NCBI GenBank assembly: GCA_019117205.1
Contig: DXAC01000060.1
Coordinates: 1-57,444, forward strand
Direction of reading: 5' to 3'
Origin: Candidatus Allofournierella merdigallinarum
Lineage (GTDB): Bacteria; Bacillota; Clostridia; Oscillospirales; Ruminococcaceae
Length of the DNA stretch: 57,444 nucleotides
The position numbers and the translations under genes are program-made. Each line of letters opens with the position of its first letter. The first letter of the stretch is position 1. This document shows positions 30,448-39,641 of this stretch, one piece after another. Below the pieces are notes generated by a model, which worked only from the letters and a program-made list of their open reading frames with translations, was not told the DNA's origin and did not search any database.

Positions 30448-31269
30448 TCAGCCGCCCGCTTCTTTCATGCACCGTCGCAGGTTCTCCGCCGTTTTCCGCA
30501 GCGCGGCTTCCGGCTGGTCGGCAAAGCCCTCAAAGGTAAGCGGGCCGTTGTATCCGACCGCGAGAAGCGTTTGGAGGATCGCGACAAAATCGAAGTGCCC
30601 CTCCCCCACTGCGCGCCGGTTGCTGGAGGAGATGTGCAGGTTGCCGATCAGCGGCGCCACATAGCGAAGCGTCTGATCCAGCGGCCCGTCCTCGATGTTC
30701 ATATGGAACAGATCCGGCTGGAGCAAAACGCCCGGCAACTGGTTGTCCCGCACGAAATCCATCGTTTTCACCGCGCTGTTCAGGGTGTTGATCTCATACC
30801 GGTTGATGGGTTCCAGCAGGATGCAGCTGCCAACGCTTTGGGCATACTCTCCCGCCTGGGCCAGCGCCCAGGCGATGCGGGCCAGGGCGTCCTGCTCGGA
30901 CTCGTCCTCGCCGTGCATACCGCGCACAAATCCCATCCCGAGCCCCTTTGCTCCCAGCTCCACCGCATTGTCGATCTGCTGCTTGACCAGGTCCAGATTC
31001 CGCGCCTGGCGCGCTTTATCCCGCTCGGCGAGGGTGACGCCGTTTTCGCCCAGATATATGGCAAACATGGTGGTAACGCCGAGCCCGTGGGCGGCCAGGA
31101 CATCCCTGTATTCCCTCAGCTGCGCCCGGGTGGTCTCCTTTACGAACAGATCTACACATTCGTAGCCGTTCCGCTGCAGGACCGCCGCGTTCTGCGGCAG
31201 GTCCCCGTCCTTAAAGATGATCGGCCCGAATCTGGTCGGATAGGTGGATACCGCGCATCCCAGCTTCAT
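30448..31269 (-). CDS. Sugar isomerase/epimerase, D-tagatose 3-epimerase-like TIM barrel
   Basis: 273 aa. A xylose-isomerase-like barrel with metal ligands recognisable as Glu in SCILLEPINRYE, Asp in VLLQPDLFHMNIE, His in LIGNLHISSSNR and Glu in PLTFEGFA. The EPINRYE and LFHMN segments match D-tagatose/D-psicose 3-epimerases, which invert C3 of free ketohexoses, better than phosphorylated-substrate enzymes. It is the last gene of the LacI-2 operon; its ATG overlaps the aldolase stop. With the aldose epimerase, ManA-like fusion, kinase and aldolase it could complete a route from an unusual hexose to trioses. Confidence 0.85.
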   Translation of the reverse strand: MKLGCAVSTYPTRFGPIIFKDGDLPQNAAVLQRNGYECVDLFVKETTRAQLREYRDVLAAHGLGVTTMFAIYLGENGVTLAERDKARQARNLDLVKQQIDNAVELGAKGLGMGFVRGMHGEDESEQDALARIAWALAQAGEYAQSVGSCILLEPINRYEINTLNSAVKTMDFVRDNQLPGVLLQPDLFHMNIEDGPLDQTLRYVAPLIGNLHISSSNRRAVGEGHFDFVAILQTLLAVGYNGPLTFEGFADQPEAALRKTAENLRRCMKEAGG

Positions 31270-32120
31270 TGGTCTTCCTCCCCGTCAAACAGACGTATCT
31301 TCCTTTCCGCTTCTTCCTCCACCGCCTTTGCCAGAGGCGGGAACAACTCCAGCGGCTGCACCGGCGGCGGCTGGCAGCCCATGAGCTGCTGCAGCCGGGT
31401 GATATAAGCTGTTTTCAGGTCGGTGGCCACGTTGAACTTGACAATGCCCGCCTGCGCCGACCGACGGATCGTTTCCGGCGGGATCCCCGACCCTCCGTGC
31501 ATCACAAGGGCAAGGCCGGGCAGCGCCCCGTGGATGGCGGCGATCCGCTTCACATCAATGTCCACGGCGCCGGGATAGGCCCCGTGGGCGTTTCCCACCG
31601 CGATCGCCAGCACGTCCACCCCGGTCCGGGCACTGAACTCCGTCGCCTGCTCCACGGTGGTCAGCCGTGCCGGCCCGCCATCTTCGCCGTCTTCCTGCAA
31701 ACCGAGCACGCCAATCTCCCCCTCCACACACCGGCCCAGCCGGTGAGCGAAGCCGACCAGCTCCCGGGTGTTGCGGATATTCTGTTCAAAGGGCAGCAGC
31801 GAACCGTCGTACATCACGTCCATGCCGGCTCCCAGCGCCTGCTTCAGAAATGTCTCATCCGTGCCGTGGTCCACCATCACGGCGAGTCTTGCTTCCGAGC
31901 CCCGGGCCGCCGTCAGCGCCGCTGCGCCAAGGCAGTCCAGCCGGCCGTACTTCAGCACCTTTTCGTTGATCATCAGAATCGCCGGACGGCCTGTATTCTC
32001 CGCCGCTCGGACCACGCCCAGAATGAATTCCGTGTTGTGGACGTTGAACGCGCCCACCAGCCGCCCCTGCCCGGCGGGCGCCAGGATCTCTTTTAATGTC
32101 ACTTGCGGCAAAAAACTCAC
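31266..32120 (-). CDS. Class II ketose-bisphosphate aldolase (second copy)
   Basis: 284 aa from a GTG at 32120 that overlaps the kinase stop. Motifs: LAVMVDHGTDETF (zinc His in DHG, as in FbaA's LDHG), YDGSLLPFEQNI, CVEGEIGVLG (zinc Glu), AIAVGNAHGAYPG (zinc His), VMHGGSGIPPETI (zinc His and phosphate loop) and IVKFNVATDLKTAY. It differs widely from the aldolase at 7987-8949 (DHG instead of HDH), so it is not a recent duplicate and probably acts on another ketose bisphosphate. It is coupled to the FGGY kinase before it and the isomerase after it. Confidence 0.9.
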   Translation of the reverse strand: MSFLPQVTLKEILAPAGQGRLVGAFNVHNTEFILGVVRAAENTGRPAILMINEKVLKYGRLDCLGAAALTAARGSEARLAVMVDHGTDETFLKQALGAGMDVMYDGSLLPFEQNIRNTRELVGFAHRLGRCVEGEIGVLGLQEDGEDGGPARLTTVEQATEFSARTGVDVLAIAVGNAHGAYPGAVDIDVKRIAAIHGALPGLALVMHGGSGIPPETIRRSAQAGIVKFNVATDLKTAYITRLQQLMGCQPPPVQPLELFPPLAKAVEEEAERKIRLFDGEEDQ

Positions 32121-33640
32121 CCCCGTTGCAGATCGAACAGTTTCCTGTTGAACTCCACCAGCGCCTCATACCCCTCGGCGTACAGCTCGTACAGCGGATC
32201 ATACATTCCTGCCATGGCAGGGTCCGGCTCGATGACCGTGTTCCCACGGGCAAGCATCGCCGAGGCTTCCTCCAGGCTTGCGCAGGCGCCGTCTCCGATG
32301 GCCGCCAGCATGGCGGCGCCCTGGGCGACCGCTTCCGGTTCGCCGCACAGCTCCACCTGCCTTTGCAACACGTTCGCCTTGATGCGCTGCCACTGAAGAT
32401 TGCGCGAGGAGCCGCCGATCACACACAGGCGCTCCACCCGGAAGCCGGCAAGCCGCTCCTCCATCTCCACGATCATGCGGGCCTGCATACTGAGCCCCTC
32501 CATGACGCTTTTCAACAGCATCGCAGGGGTGTGCAGGTCCCGCAGGCCAAGAAAGGCGCCGTGGCTACGGGGCTCCCAGTGGGGTGCGCCGGCACCGCGC
32601 AGATGGGGATAAAAGAACGCCCCGGCCTGCATTCCCCGCTCCCGTTCAGCCTGCTCCAGCATCTGTCGAAGGGCCGGGGCGTCGCCGGCCCGGATCCCCG
32701 GCGCAAGGGTGCAGCAGGCCCAGTCGAAGCTCTTGCCGGAGGCGATAATGCCGCCCCAGAGCGCATACCGGTCCTTTTGCAGGTAACGGCAGGTACGCTG
32801 CCCCTGAAAGCGCAGAGGAGGAGGCGCCTGCCGAGGCGATACCAGGATAAAGGATTCCGCCGTGCCCGAGCTGTCCAGGATGTTCCACCTGTCCAGTACG
32901 TTCACCGCCACCGACCCGCAGGGATGATCGTTGCCGCCCATCACCACCTTGGCGGTAGCGGGCAGGCCGGTATGTTCCGAGGCCACCCGGCTCACATGGC
33001 CCAGCACCGTGCCGCTTTCCACCACGGCGGGCATCGTGTCCTCCGGCACGCCCACCGCCGCCAGGATGCGCTGTGACCAGACATTGCGCCGCAGGTCGAA
33101 CGCCAGCGTCCTGGAGGCAAGGGTGTGGTCCGTGGCCGTTTGGCCGCACAGGCAAAACAGGATATAGTCCGCGATCTGGAGCCATTTCCATGCTTTTTCG
33201 TAGACCTGGGGCTGATTTTCCCGCACCCAGAGGATCTTAGGCAGCGAGAAGATGGGATTCACATCCAGGCCGGTGATGGAATAAAGGGTCTTCGTGCCCA
33301 GCGTGTGCTCCAGCCATTCCGCCTGGGCAATGGCGCGGCGGTCGAACCAGGTGATGATGTCGCCCAGCGGCCGGCCGTCCCGGCCGATGGCCACCACCGC
33401 CTCCGCCACGCTGGCCACCGAAACCGCACGCACAGGCGCAAGGCCCTGCTGTACCTGCCGGCACAGGCTGCCCACCGCCTGCCAGATCTCCTGCGGCCGG
33501 TAAAAGCTGTTGCCGTTTTGGTCGGTGTGGGTGATCGCCGGCGTGTGAGCGGTGGCCAGCCGCCGGCCCGTCACATCAAAAACGGCCGCTTTCCAGTTGG
33601 TGGTGCCGATGTCGATCGCCAGGTAATTCCTTGTTTCCAC
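32117..33640 (-). CDS. FGGY-family carbohydrate kinase
   Basis: 507 aa, standard for xylulo-, glucono- and ribulokinases, which phosphorylate a sugar with ATP. N-terminal phosphate loop YLAIDIGTTNWKAAVFD; ITWFDRRA with the substrate-binding region; GGNDHPCGSVAVNV, the place of the catalytic Asp; GTAES and FYPHLRGAGAPHWEP as in the FGGY signature area; and a C-terminal VIGGSSRNLQWQRIKANVL adenosine-binding block with GAAMLAAIG. The start is a GTG at 33640 after TGAGGAAAG. It is placed between the ManA-like/VOC gene (23 bp) and the aldolase (4-bp overlap). The sugar is not identifiable. Confidence 0.9.
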   Translation of the reverse strand: METRNYLAIDIGTTNWKAAVFDVTGRRLATAHTPAITHTDQNGNSFYRPQEIWQAVGSLCRQVQQGLAPVRAVSVASVAEAVVAIGRDGRPLGDIITWFDRRAIAQAEWLEHTLGTKTLYSITGLDVNPIFSLPKILWVRENQPQVYEKAWKWLQIADYILFCLCGQTATDHTLASRTLAFDLRRNVWSQRILAAVGVPEDTMPAVVESGTVLGHVSRVASEHTGLPATAKVVMGGNDHPCGSVAVNVLDRWNILDSSGTAESFILVSPRQAPPPLRFQGQRTCRYLQKDRYALWGGIIASGKSFDWACCTLAPGIRAGDAPALRQMLEQAERERGMQAGAFFYPHLRGAGAPHWEPRSHGAFLGLRDLHTPAMLLKSVMEGLSMQARMIVEMEERLAGFRVERLCVIGGSSRNLQWQRIKANVLQRQVELCGEPEAVAQGAAMLAAIGDGACASLEEASAMLARGNTVIEPDPAMAGMYDPLYELYAEGYEALVEFNRKLFDLQRG

Positions 33641-33663
33641 CTTTCCTCACCCCGTTCCCCTGT

Positions 33664-35223
33664 TCAGTCGTTCATGACCTCCACATCGAATCCGATGTCG
33701 TCGTAGGTGGGATAAAACGCCCAGATCCGGTGTTTGTTCGGGCCCACGCCCTCGCCCGCCTGCGACACATCATATCCGTTTTTTTGCATGTGCGCCCGCA
33801 CCGCCGAGTGTTCCGGCACAAGGAATTTGAGATGATGGATGCCGGAGCCCCGCTTGCGGAGGAAATCCTCCCAGATGCTCTGGCCGCCCAGCGGCTGGAT
33901 CAGCTCCAGCTCGATGTTTCCAAGGTGGAAAAAGCAGAACTTTGCCTGAAAGTCGCCCCCCTCCCCGTGGTACAGCCGCATGGGAGCGGTCTGGGCGGGG
34001 GGATAGTCCGCGATGCGGAACGGGCCCATGCCAAACACCTTTTCCAGCTTTTCCAGGCAGGTGTCCAGATCGCGCACCAGCACCCCCACCTGGATCGGAT
34101 CGCGGAAGATCTCCCCGGGGCTGAAAGGCGCGGGCGGCGGCGAGCACACCAGCACCACCGTTTCCTGTTCCCGGGCGGGTCTCAGCGTGACCTCGCCCCC
34201 GTCCGCCGGCAGGAACACACCTCTGCCCTGGGGAGCAAAGACCTCCTGGCCGTTGGCGCAGAACACACAGTCCCCCTGCACCGTGATGGCAATCTGATGG
34301 CCCTGGAACGGGCGGGTCTTTACCGGGCGGGTGAAAGTATACTTCTCCACCTTGAAGCGCTTTGCCTGCTGATAGCTTACGATGCTCTCCACCCGGGCAC
34401 CAGGCTCGGACGCCAGCACAGCCGGCTGCAGCACACACTTACGCAGGATCTCCTCTTCGGTGTAGGTGTCGTAGTGGAACACCTCCATCAGCTTTTCGTT
34501 GCCCAGGCCGTAATTCATCTCATAGTCGGAGAACACATGGTCGGGCAGATAGTTCTTTTCCACCCGGAACGTATAGTCGCAGGGCTCGTGTACCTCCAGG
34601 AACATACTGCCAGGGCCCAGGCAATGGGGCATCCCCGCATCCACAAAATAGGTGTGCCCCTGGTACACGGGGATGCAGTGCATACACTCCAGCATACCGT
34701 CAATGTCCTGTTTGTTGAAAAGCTCGGTCCATTTTTCCCTTGTGACGCCCGGCTTGAATCCCACATAAAGACAGGGCTGCCGGCCGTCGATCTGTCTGGT
34801 CTGCAGGATATACCAGGCCTCGGCCTTACCGTTGGGAAACCCCAGCTCCCGGCGGGCAAAATCCGTATCGGGATGGCACTGGAGCACATGCCGCACGATG
34901 GTGTCACCCACCCGCGCCGACACGCAAACGTCCTGCGCCGGGGCGTACGTCTGCCCAAGGAAAGCCACCGGATCCTTTCGGATCAGATCTTTCAAAGTGA
35001 TGGTCTGCCCTGTTGGCAGCGTGGTGGTGCTCAGGCCCTCCTGCGCCGCTTTTTTCTCGTTGCTCACCTCCACGGTGGACACAAGGAACTCCTCTGACCA
35101 GTTGCCGTCGCTGCAGTGGTCCAGCCCCTGCCAGGCGTCCAGCAGCGCCCCGCCCTTGTATGCGCGCTTCACCCGGTTCAGATTTAAAACATATGGCATT
35201 TTCGCATAGTCGCTACTGTTCAT
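33664..35223 (-). CDS. Fusion of class I mannose-6-phosphate-isomerase-like cupin and VOC (glyoxalase) domain
   Basis: 519 aa. Residues 1 to about 370 resemble type I phosphomannose isomerase/cupin: VRHVLQCHPDTDFA, NGKAEAWYIL, CLYVGFKPGV, VYQGHTYFVDAGMPHCLGPG with the His metal ligand, and FLEVHEPCDYTFRVE. Residues about 385-519 are a vicinal-oxygen-chelate domain: IQVGVLVRDLDTCLEKLEK, the IELELIQPLGG strand with its Glu, and SGIHHLKFLV with a His, as in methylmalonyl-CoA epimerase. Both halves are metal-dependent isomerase folds. The combination was not familiar to me. It sits between an aldose-1-epimerase-like gene and the FGGY kinase, so it probably isomerises or epimerises the operon's sugar before phosphorylation. 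Confidence 0.8.
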   Translation of the reverse strand: MNSSDYAKMPYVLNLNRVKRAYKGGALLDAWQGLDHCSDGNWSEEFLVSTVEVSNEKKAAQEGLSTTTLPTGQTITLKDLIRKDPVAFLGQTYAPAQDVCVSARVGDTIVRHVLQCHPDTDFARRELGFPNGKAEAWYILQTRQIDGRQPCLYVGFKPGVTREKWTELFNKQDIDGMLECMHCIPVYQGHTYFVDAGMPHCLGPGSMFLEVHEPCDYTFRVEKNYLPDHVFSDYEMNYGLGNEKLMEVFHYDTYTEEEILRKCVLQPAVLASEPGARVESIVSYQQAKRFKVEKYTFTRPVKTRPFQGHQIAITVQGDCVFCANGQEVFAPQGRGVFLPADGGEVTLRPAREQETVVLVCSPPPAPFSPGEIFRDPIQVGVLVRDLDTCLEKLEKVFGMGPFRIADYPPAQTAPMRLYHGEGGDFQAKFCFFHLGNIELELIQPLGGQSIWEDFLRKRGSGIHHLKFLVPEHSAVRAHMQKNGYDVSQAGEGVGPNKHRIWAFYPTYDDIGFDVEVMND

Positions 35224-35316
35224 TTCGTCCTGTCCTTCCTTCCGTTGCCGCCGGACAGCCGCCGTTTGCCGGCGCGGCCCAATTTAAAGGGCGCAGCGCC
35301 GCGGGCCGCCCGGCAC

Positions 35317-36168
35317 TCACCCCGTGAAGGTCATCGTCTGGGCGCAGCGGAATGAGCGCCCGGGCTGCAGGCAGACGTTGCCTGGCTTGTGCTCAAAAAC
35401 ATGGTCGCTGTCTTCGCTGTCGGGCAGGGCGCACCAGGGCATGAGACAGATAAAATCCCCGGCCTGGGGCAGCCCCCACAGCGTGAGCCGGTGAAAGCCG
35501 GAGAAATCCAGCTCCACCTGGCGGGAAGATCGCTCTTCGCACAGGGTGACCACCTTTTCGGAAAACCCCTCCAGAATGTGTGCGCCCTGTTCAAACAGCT
35601 GCCCGTCGATGTTCAGGCGGCCGTCCGGCGGGAGCGGGAAAGGTCTGGTCTGCCCGTTGAGGAACCGCATCCCGGGGCGGATCCGCTCCACCAGCTCCTG
35701 CCCCGGCGCAAAGCGCAGATATCCCGCGCCCCGGCGAAAAAAGCCGGTGTGGGAACCCAACCCGAAATACAGCGGCCGGTCGTCCAGATCGGTCACCGTA
35801 AAACTCTGACGCACACTGTTGCCGATCAGCTGAAAGCCGATCTCCACCCGGTAGTTCCCCGGCAGGAACCGGCGGGTCTGCTCGTCCGCGTCCAGGCGGA
35901 ACACCACTCTATCCGGCTCGCGGCAGACCACATCGAGGGTCCTCTCCTTGAGGAAGCCGTGCTGCAATGCGTCGCAGCGTCTTCCCCGCACCGTGATATA
36001 GCCGTCCTTTACCAAGCCCACATTGGGAAACAGGTTTTTCGCCTGCCCCGCCCACAGCGGGCCCGGCTGAGCGATCCTCTCCACGCCGCCGGCATCCAGA
36101 ACGCTCACCAGTTCGGCGCCCTTTTCCAGGATACCCGCGCGCAAAATGCCGTTGTCCAGCGTCTGCAT
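35317..36168 (-). CDS. Aldose 1-epimerase family protein (LacX-like)
   Basis: 283 aa. A galactose-mutarotase-like beta-sandwich of the LacX/YihR type: GKGAELVSV-type opening (EKGAELVSVLDAGG), LWAGQAKNLFPNVG, the DALQHGFLKE catalytic-His block, YFGLGSHTGFFRRG with the second His, and LWGLPQAGDFICLMPWCALPD. It interconverts the anomers of an aldose or acts as a sugar-binding relative. GGGAGGTAACGACC precedes the start. It lies 31 bp after the LacI-2 regulator and 93 bp before the ManA-like fusion. Substrate unknown. Confidence 0.85.
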   Translation of the reverse strand: MQTLDNGILRAGILEKGAELVSVLDAGGVERIAQPGPLWAGQAKNLFPNVGLVKDGYITVRGRRCDALQHGFLKERTLDVVCREPDRVVFRLDADEQTRRFLPGNYRVEIGFQLIGNSVRQSFTVTDLDDRPLYFGLGSHTGFFRRGAGYLRFAPGQELVERIRPGMRFLNGQTRPFPLPPDGRLNIDGQLFEQGAHILEGFSEKVVTLCEERSSRQVELDFSGFHRLTLWGLPQAGDFICLMPWCALPDSEDSDHVFEHKPGNVCLQPGRSFRCAQTMTFTG

Positions 36169-36199
36169 GGTCGTTACCTCCCCAAAGCGTGCCGCCTGT

Positions 36200-37201
36200 T
36201 CACCGCAAGGCCAGCGCGTCCAGGTTGCAGATCCGCGCCGTGAGCTCCACCGCCTCGGGGAAGCCGTCCATATCCTTTGCGATCCGCCGGAGCATCAGCT
36301 CCACCGCCACCCGGGCCATCTCCTCGTAGGGCTGATACACATAGCTGATCTTCGGGGAGATGATACCCTCCAGATCCGACGCGTCATAGCCCACCACGCA
36401 CACCCGGTCCTTGGCACCGGTGGTGCCCAGCACGTCCAGCGCCCCCAGCGTCATGCGGTAGCCCACCGAGAACAGCGCGGTCATATCCGGGTGCGCCTCC
36501 AGCAGTTCACGGCACTGGCGCACGCCGGTGCGGCGGGAGTAATCGCCGAACATGACCAGCGACTCGTCCAGCGCCAGGCCGCTTTCCCGAAACGCGTTCC
36601 GGTAAGCTGCCAGCCGCTGGCGGCTGGTGTATACCTCCCTGGGTCCCGCCAGCATCCCGATCTTCCGGTGACCCTTTTCGATCAGGGTGGTGATCGCTTT
36701 TTCCACGGCGGCAGCACTGTCCACCAGCACGTGGTCGCACTCCACGCCCTCCACCACCTCGTTGAACGCCACCACCGGCACAGTTTGACGGATGGTCTCC
36801 ACGCAGCGCTGCAGCGAGGGCGTGATGCGCGCGGGCATGTACAGAATACCGTCCACCCGGGCCAGCAGATAGCGCAGGCGCTCTTCCTGCTGCTCGTCCC
36901 TGTGGTGACAGCTCACCACCAGCATACTGTATCCCCGGGATTGCAGCAGTTCCTCCATATAGCTGATCACCCGCACCACATACACGTTCTGAAAATCCGG
37001 TATCAGCACGCCGATCATGTGATGCTGGTTGGTCTTCAGGGTCCGGGCCACCGGGTTCAGCTGGTAATGGAGCTGCTCGATCGCCTTTTCAATGCGCCGG
37101 CTCTTCTCCTCGGAGACGGCCACCTTTCCGCTGAAATAGTTGGAAACCGTTCCGATGGACAGCCCTGCCAGCGCCGCCACGTCTTTCATCGTTGCCGCCA
37201 T
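36200..37201 (-). CDS. LacI-family transcriptional regulator (LacI-2)
   Basis: 333 aa. The N-terminal helix-turn-helix TMKDVAALAGLSIGTVSNYFS (about 4-24), the hinge helix LNPVARTLKTN (about 48-58) and the effector domain opening HMIGVLIPDFQNVYVV give a full-length repressor. AAGGGATG is about 9 nt upstream of the ATG. A TGAAACGTTACA site lies in its own leader, and perfect TGAAACGTTTCA palindromes control the transporter promoter at 40.5-40.7 kb. The gene sits inside its regulon, between the transporter genes and the catabolic enzymes, so it probably also has its own extended -10 promoter (37252-37260). Confidence 0.92.
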   Translation of the reverse strand: MAATMKDVAALAGLSIGTVSNYFSGKVAVSEEKSRRIEKAIEQLHYQLNPVARTLKTNQHHMIGVLIPDFQNVYVVRVISYMEELLQSRGYSMLVVSCHHRDEQQEERLRYLLARVDGILYMPARITPSLQRCVETIRQTVPVVAFNEVVEGVECDHVLVDSAAAVEKAITTLIEKGHRKIGMLAGPREVYTSRQRLAAYRNAFRESGLALDESLVMFGDYSRRTGVRQCRELLEAHPDMTALFSVGYRMTLGALDVLGTTGAKDRVCVVGYDASDLEGIISPKISYVYQPYEEMARVAVELMLRRIAKDMDGFPEAVELTARICNLDALALR

Positions 37202-37227
37202 ATAACGATCATCCCTTCACGCAAATT

Positions 37228-37260
37228 TGAAACGTTACATTTCGCAACAACATCATACCA
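37228..37260 (-). promoter_or_regulatory. LacI-2 own promoter and operator
   Basis: On the minus strand TGGTATGAT (extended -10, hexamer 37257-37252) lies upstream of TGAAACGTTACA on the plus strand (37228-37239), which differs in one base from the perfect palindrome at 40518-40529 and would cover the start of transcription. Confidence 0.6.
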
Positions 37261-37339
37261 TTCTTTTCCAGGATATACCAGTGTCTGGCCAGTTCAAAGG
37301 GGGCCTTGCGGCCGATTTTTGTCCGCCGCTTGCTGTTTT

Positions 37340-38233
37340 TCAAAAATCCACCTGCTTTTGCAGCTTCATATAGAACACGATCCCCACGGTGGTGATCAAA
37401 AGGCCGATCACCGCCAGGGCGGAGGATCTGCCGAATTCGTATTCCACAAAGGACATCCGGTAGGTCAGCGTGGCGATGGTCTCGGTGGTCCCCAGCGGCC
37501 CGCCGCCGGTGGTCAGCCAGATCAGCGGAAACAGATTCATGGTCCATATCCCGTCCAGGATGGCCATGCTGCAGATGATCGGCCGCAGCTGCGGCAGGGT
37601 GATGGAGAAGAACTGACGCACCTTGCCGGCGCCGTCCACCTCCGCCGCCTCATACAGGCTCACCGGTATGTTCTGCAGCCCCGCCAGAAAGCTGACCATA
37701 CAGGTGGGGTATCCGCGCCACGCATTGATCAGCAGCAGGGAAAACACCGCCAGAACGGGCTTTCCAAGCCACTCGACCATCACCTTTCGGCCCATCGCAG
37801 CGCTCAGCAGAACATTGGCCACTCCCTGCGGGTTGAGGATCAGCTGCCAGGTGATAGCCACCACCGCCGCCGTGAAGATCCACGGCAGCACGTACAGCAC
37901 CCGGAAAAACGCCAGCGCCCTGGACGAGATACGCCCGTTTAGCAGCACGGCGAACAGCACGCCCAGCGCACTGTGCAGCACCACGCTCCCCAGCGTGAAG
38001 ACCACCGTGAACAGCAGCATCTTGCCGGTCCTGGGATCCTGCAACACCTTGACATAGTTGGAAAGGCCCACAAAGCGCATATCCTCTGCCAAAAAGATGT
38101 TATCGATGAAGCTGTATTGTATCACCTTGAAGATCGGAAACGCGATCACTGCCGCCATCACCAGCAGTGCCGGCAGCAAAAGCAGCCATGGCACAGCCCT
38201 TTTTCGCAGGCGGAACAACTGTTGCTTATTCAT
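37340..38233 (-). CDS. Carbohydrate ABC transporter permease, MalF/UgpA type (CUT1)
   Basis: 297 aa with six membrane helices; the N-terminus WLLLLPALLVMAAVIAFPIF is usual for CUT1 permeases. The cytoplasmic EAA loop LYEAAEVDGAGKVRQFFSITLP contacts the ATPase. GGAGGACCACC precedes the start. It pairs with the MalG-type permease at 39642 and the binding protein at 38278, all on one transcript. No ATPase gene is present in the operon, so a shared MsmX/UgpC-type ATPase encoded elsewhere would have to energise it. Confidence 0.92.
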   Translation of the reverse strand: MNKQQLFRLRKRAVPWLLLLPALLVMAAVIAFPIFKVIQYSFIDNIFLAEDMRFVGLSNYVKVLQDPRTGKMLLFTVVFTLGSVVLHSALGVLFAVLLNGRISSRALAFFRVLYVLPWIFTAAVVAITWQLILNPQGVANVLLSAAMGRKVMVEWLGKPVLAVFSLLLINAWRGYPTCMVSFLAGLQNIPVSLYEAAEVDGAGKVRQFFSITLPQLRPIICSMAILDGIWTMNLFPLIWLTTGGGPLGTTETIATLTYRMSFVEYEFGRSSALAVIGLLITTVGIVFYMKLQKQVDF

Positions 38234-38277
38234 GGTGGTCCTCCGCTTTTATCTTTTCGGGGCGCGTTCACACAGGT

Positions 38278-39582
38278 TTACTGGCCCAGCTTTTCGTTCC
38301 ACAGCTCCTGTGTCTGGGCAAGGGCGTCGTCCACGGTCTGCGCGCCCTGCACAACGGCGCTGCCCGCCTTGGTCAGATCCACCCAGCAGGCGCTGGCCTT
38401 GGGCATGACCATCAGTTCCTCCACCATGTCATAGGTGTTTACGATGTCCATCACGTCCTGTACCACCGGGTACTCGTCCAGATAATCCACCGTGACCCCA
38501 TACGCCGCGGGCAGCTTCAGCGCCGCGTTGCAGTAGGACTGCATGTTTTCTTTCTCGCACAGGAAAGAGATGAATTCCCAGGCCTCCTGTTTGTGCTCAC
38601 AGCTCTCGGAGATGGCGATGTCCCAGCCGTGATGGCGAAGCTCCGGCGTGCCCGTGCCGTCCATGGTGGGGATGGGCACAATGCCGAAATCCAGCTCCGG
38701 GTTGCGGTCGGTCACGGTCTTGATGTGGGAGTCGTTGCTGATCATCATGCCCACGTTGCCCACGCTGAACTCCTCCACCATCTGGACCTCGCTTTTGGTA
38801 GTGGTGCCCGGCAGCAGGCTGCCGTCCTCATTCAGCTGGCGGAGCAGATCCAGCGCGTTATACATCTCCTCGGTCTGCACTGTATACTGCCCATCCACCA
38901 GCGTCCTGCCGTTCTGGGCATACAGCAGCGGGTAGAAGAACAGGATCGAGCCGTTGGATGCCTCCTGCTCCGCCATGGTCACCGTGAAGCCGTACTGGTT
39001 TTTGTCCGGGTCGGTGAGCTGCCGGGCGCAGGAAACGATCTCCTCCCAGCTGGTGGGCGGTGTGAGGCCTGCCTGCTCAAACATCGTTTTGTTGTAGAAC
39101 AGATAGAACGCCTGGGTGTTCACCGGCATCAGGTAGGTACCACCCTCGATCTGGGTGAACGACGCCTGGAAGTAGTCCTCCTTGTTGAAATCCGGATCGG
39201 CCGCCATCAACTCATCCAGCGGCGCCAGGATCTGCAGGTCGTAAAATTCGCGGGTCCACGGCGGGTTCATCGCCAGGATGTCCGGCGTGGTCTTGCTGGC
39301 CTGGGATGCGATGATCTGTGTCCGCACGTCCCCGAACGGAAGCGTCACCAGCTCGATATCAATGTTGGGATTCTGACTTTCAAATTCCGCCACCAGACGA
39401 TCCAGCTCCTCGCTTCCTGCCTCGGAGGACCACCACTGGATGAATTCCAGCGTCACCGGCTCGGTGGCGACCGGCTCCTCGCTGTCGGGAGCGGCCACCG
39501 AAGAGGACGGTGCCCCTGCGCACCCCGTCAGCAGGAGCACAGACATCCCAAGCGCCAGGATCAATGACAAAGCCTTTTTCAT
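38278..39582 (-). CDS. Carbohydrate ABC transporter substrate-binding lipoprotein (CUT1)
   Basis: 434 aa from ATG 39582, with AAGGAG about 10 nt upstream. A signal peptide with lipobox LLTGC (Cys about 21) is followed by a Ser/Pro/Glu linker and the family-1 extracellular binding-protein fold: LEFIQWWSSEAGSEELDRLVAEFESQNPNI, PDILAMNPPW, FYLFYNKTMFEQAGLTPPTSWEE, and GWDIAISESCEHKQEAWEFISFL (these lie at about residues 48-300). It captures an oligo- or monosaccharide outside the cell for the MalF/MalG permeases on both sides. Many Trp/Tyr residues fit sugar stacking. The ligand is not identifiable. Confidence 0.93.
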   Translation of the reverse strand: MKKALSLILALGMSVLLLTGCAGAPSSSVAAPDSEEPVATEPVTLEFIQWWSSEAGSEELDRLVAEFESQNPNIDIELVTLPFGDVRTQIIASQASKTTPDILAMNPPWTREFYDLQILAPLDELMAADPDFNKEDYFQASFTQIEGGTYLMPVNTQAFYLFYNKTMFEQAGLTPPTSWEEIVSCARQLTDPDKNQYGFTVTMAEQEASNGSILFFYPLLYAQNGRTLVDGQYTVQTEEMYNALDLLRQLNEDGSLLPGTTTKSEVQMVEEFSVGNVGMMISNDSHIKTVTDRNPELDFGIVPIPTMDGTGTPELRHHGWDIAISESCEHKQEAWEFISFLCEKENMQSYCNAALKLPAAYGVTVDYLDEYPVVQDVMDIVNTYDMVEELMVMPKASACWVDLTKAGSAVVQGAQTVDDALAQTQELWNEKLGQ

Positions 39583-39641
39583 ACCCTGATTCTCCTTTCT
39601 TTTATCGCATACGATCGATCCGCGCGGCAGAGCCGCGCAGT

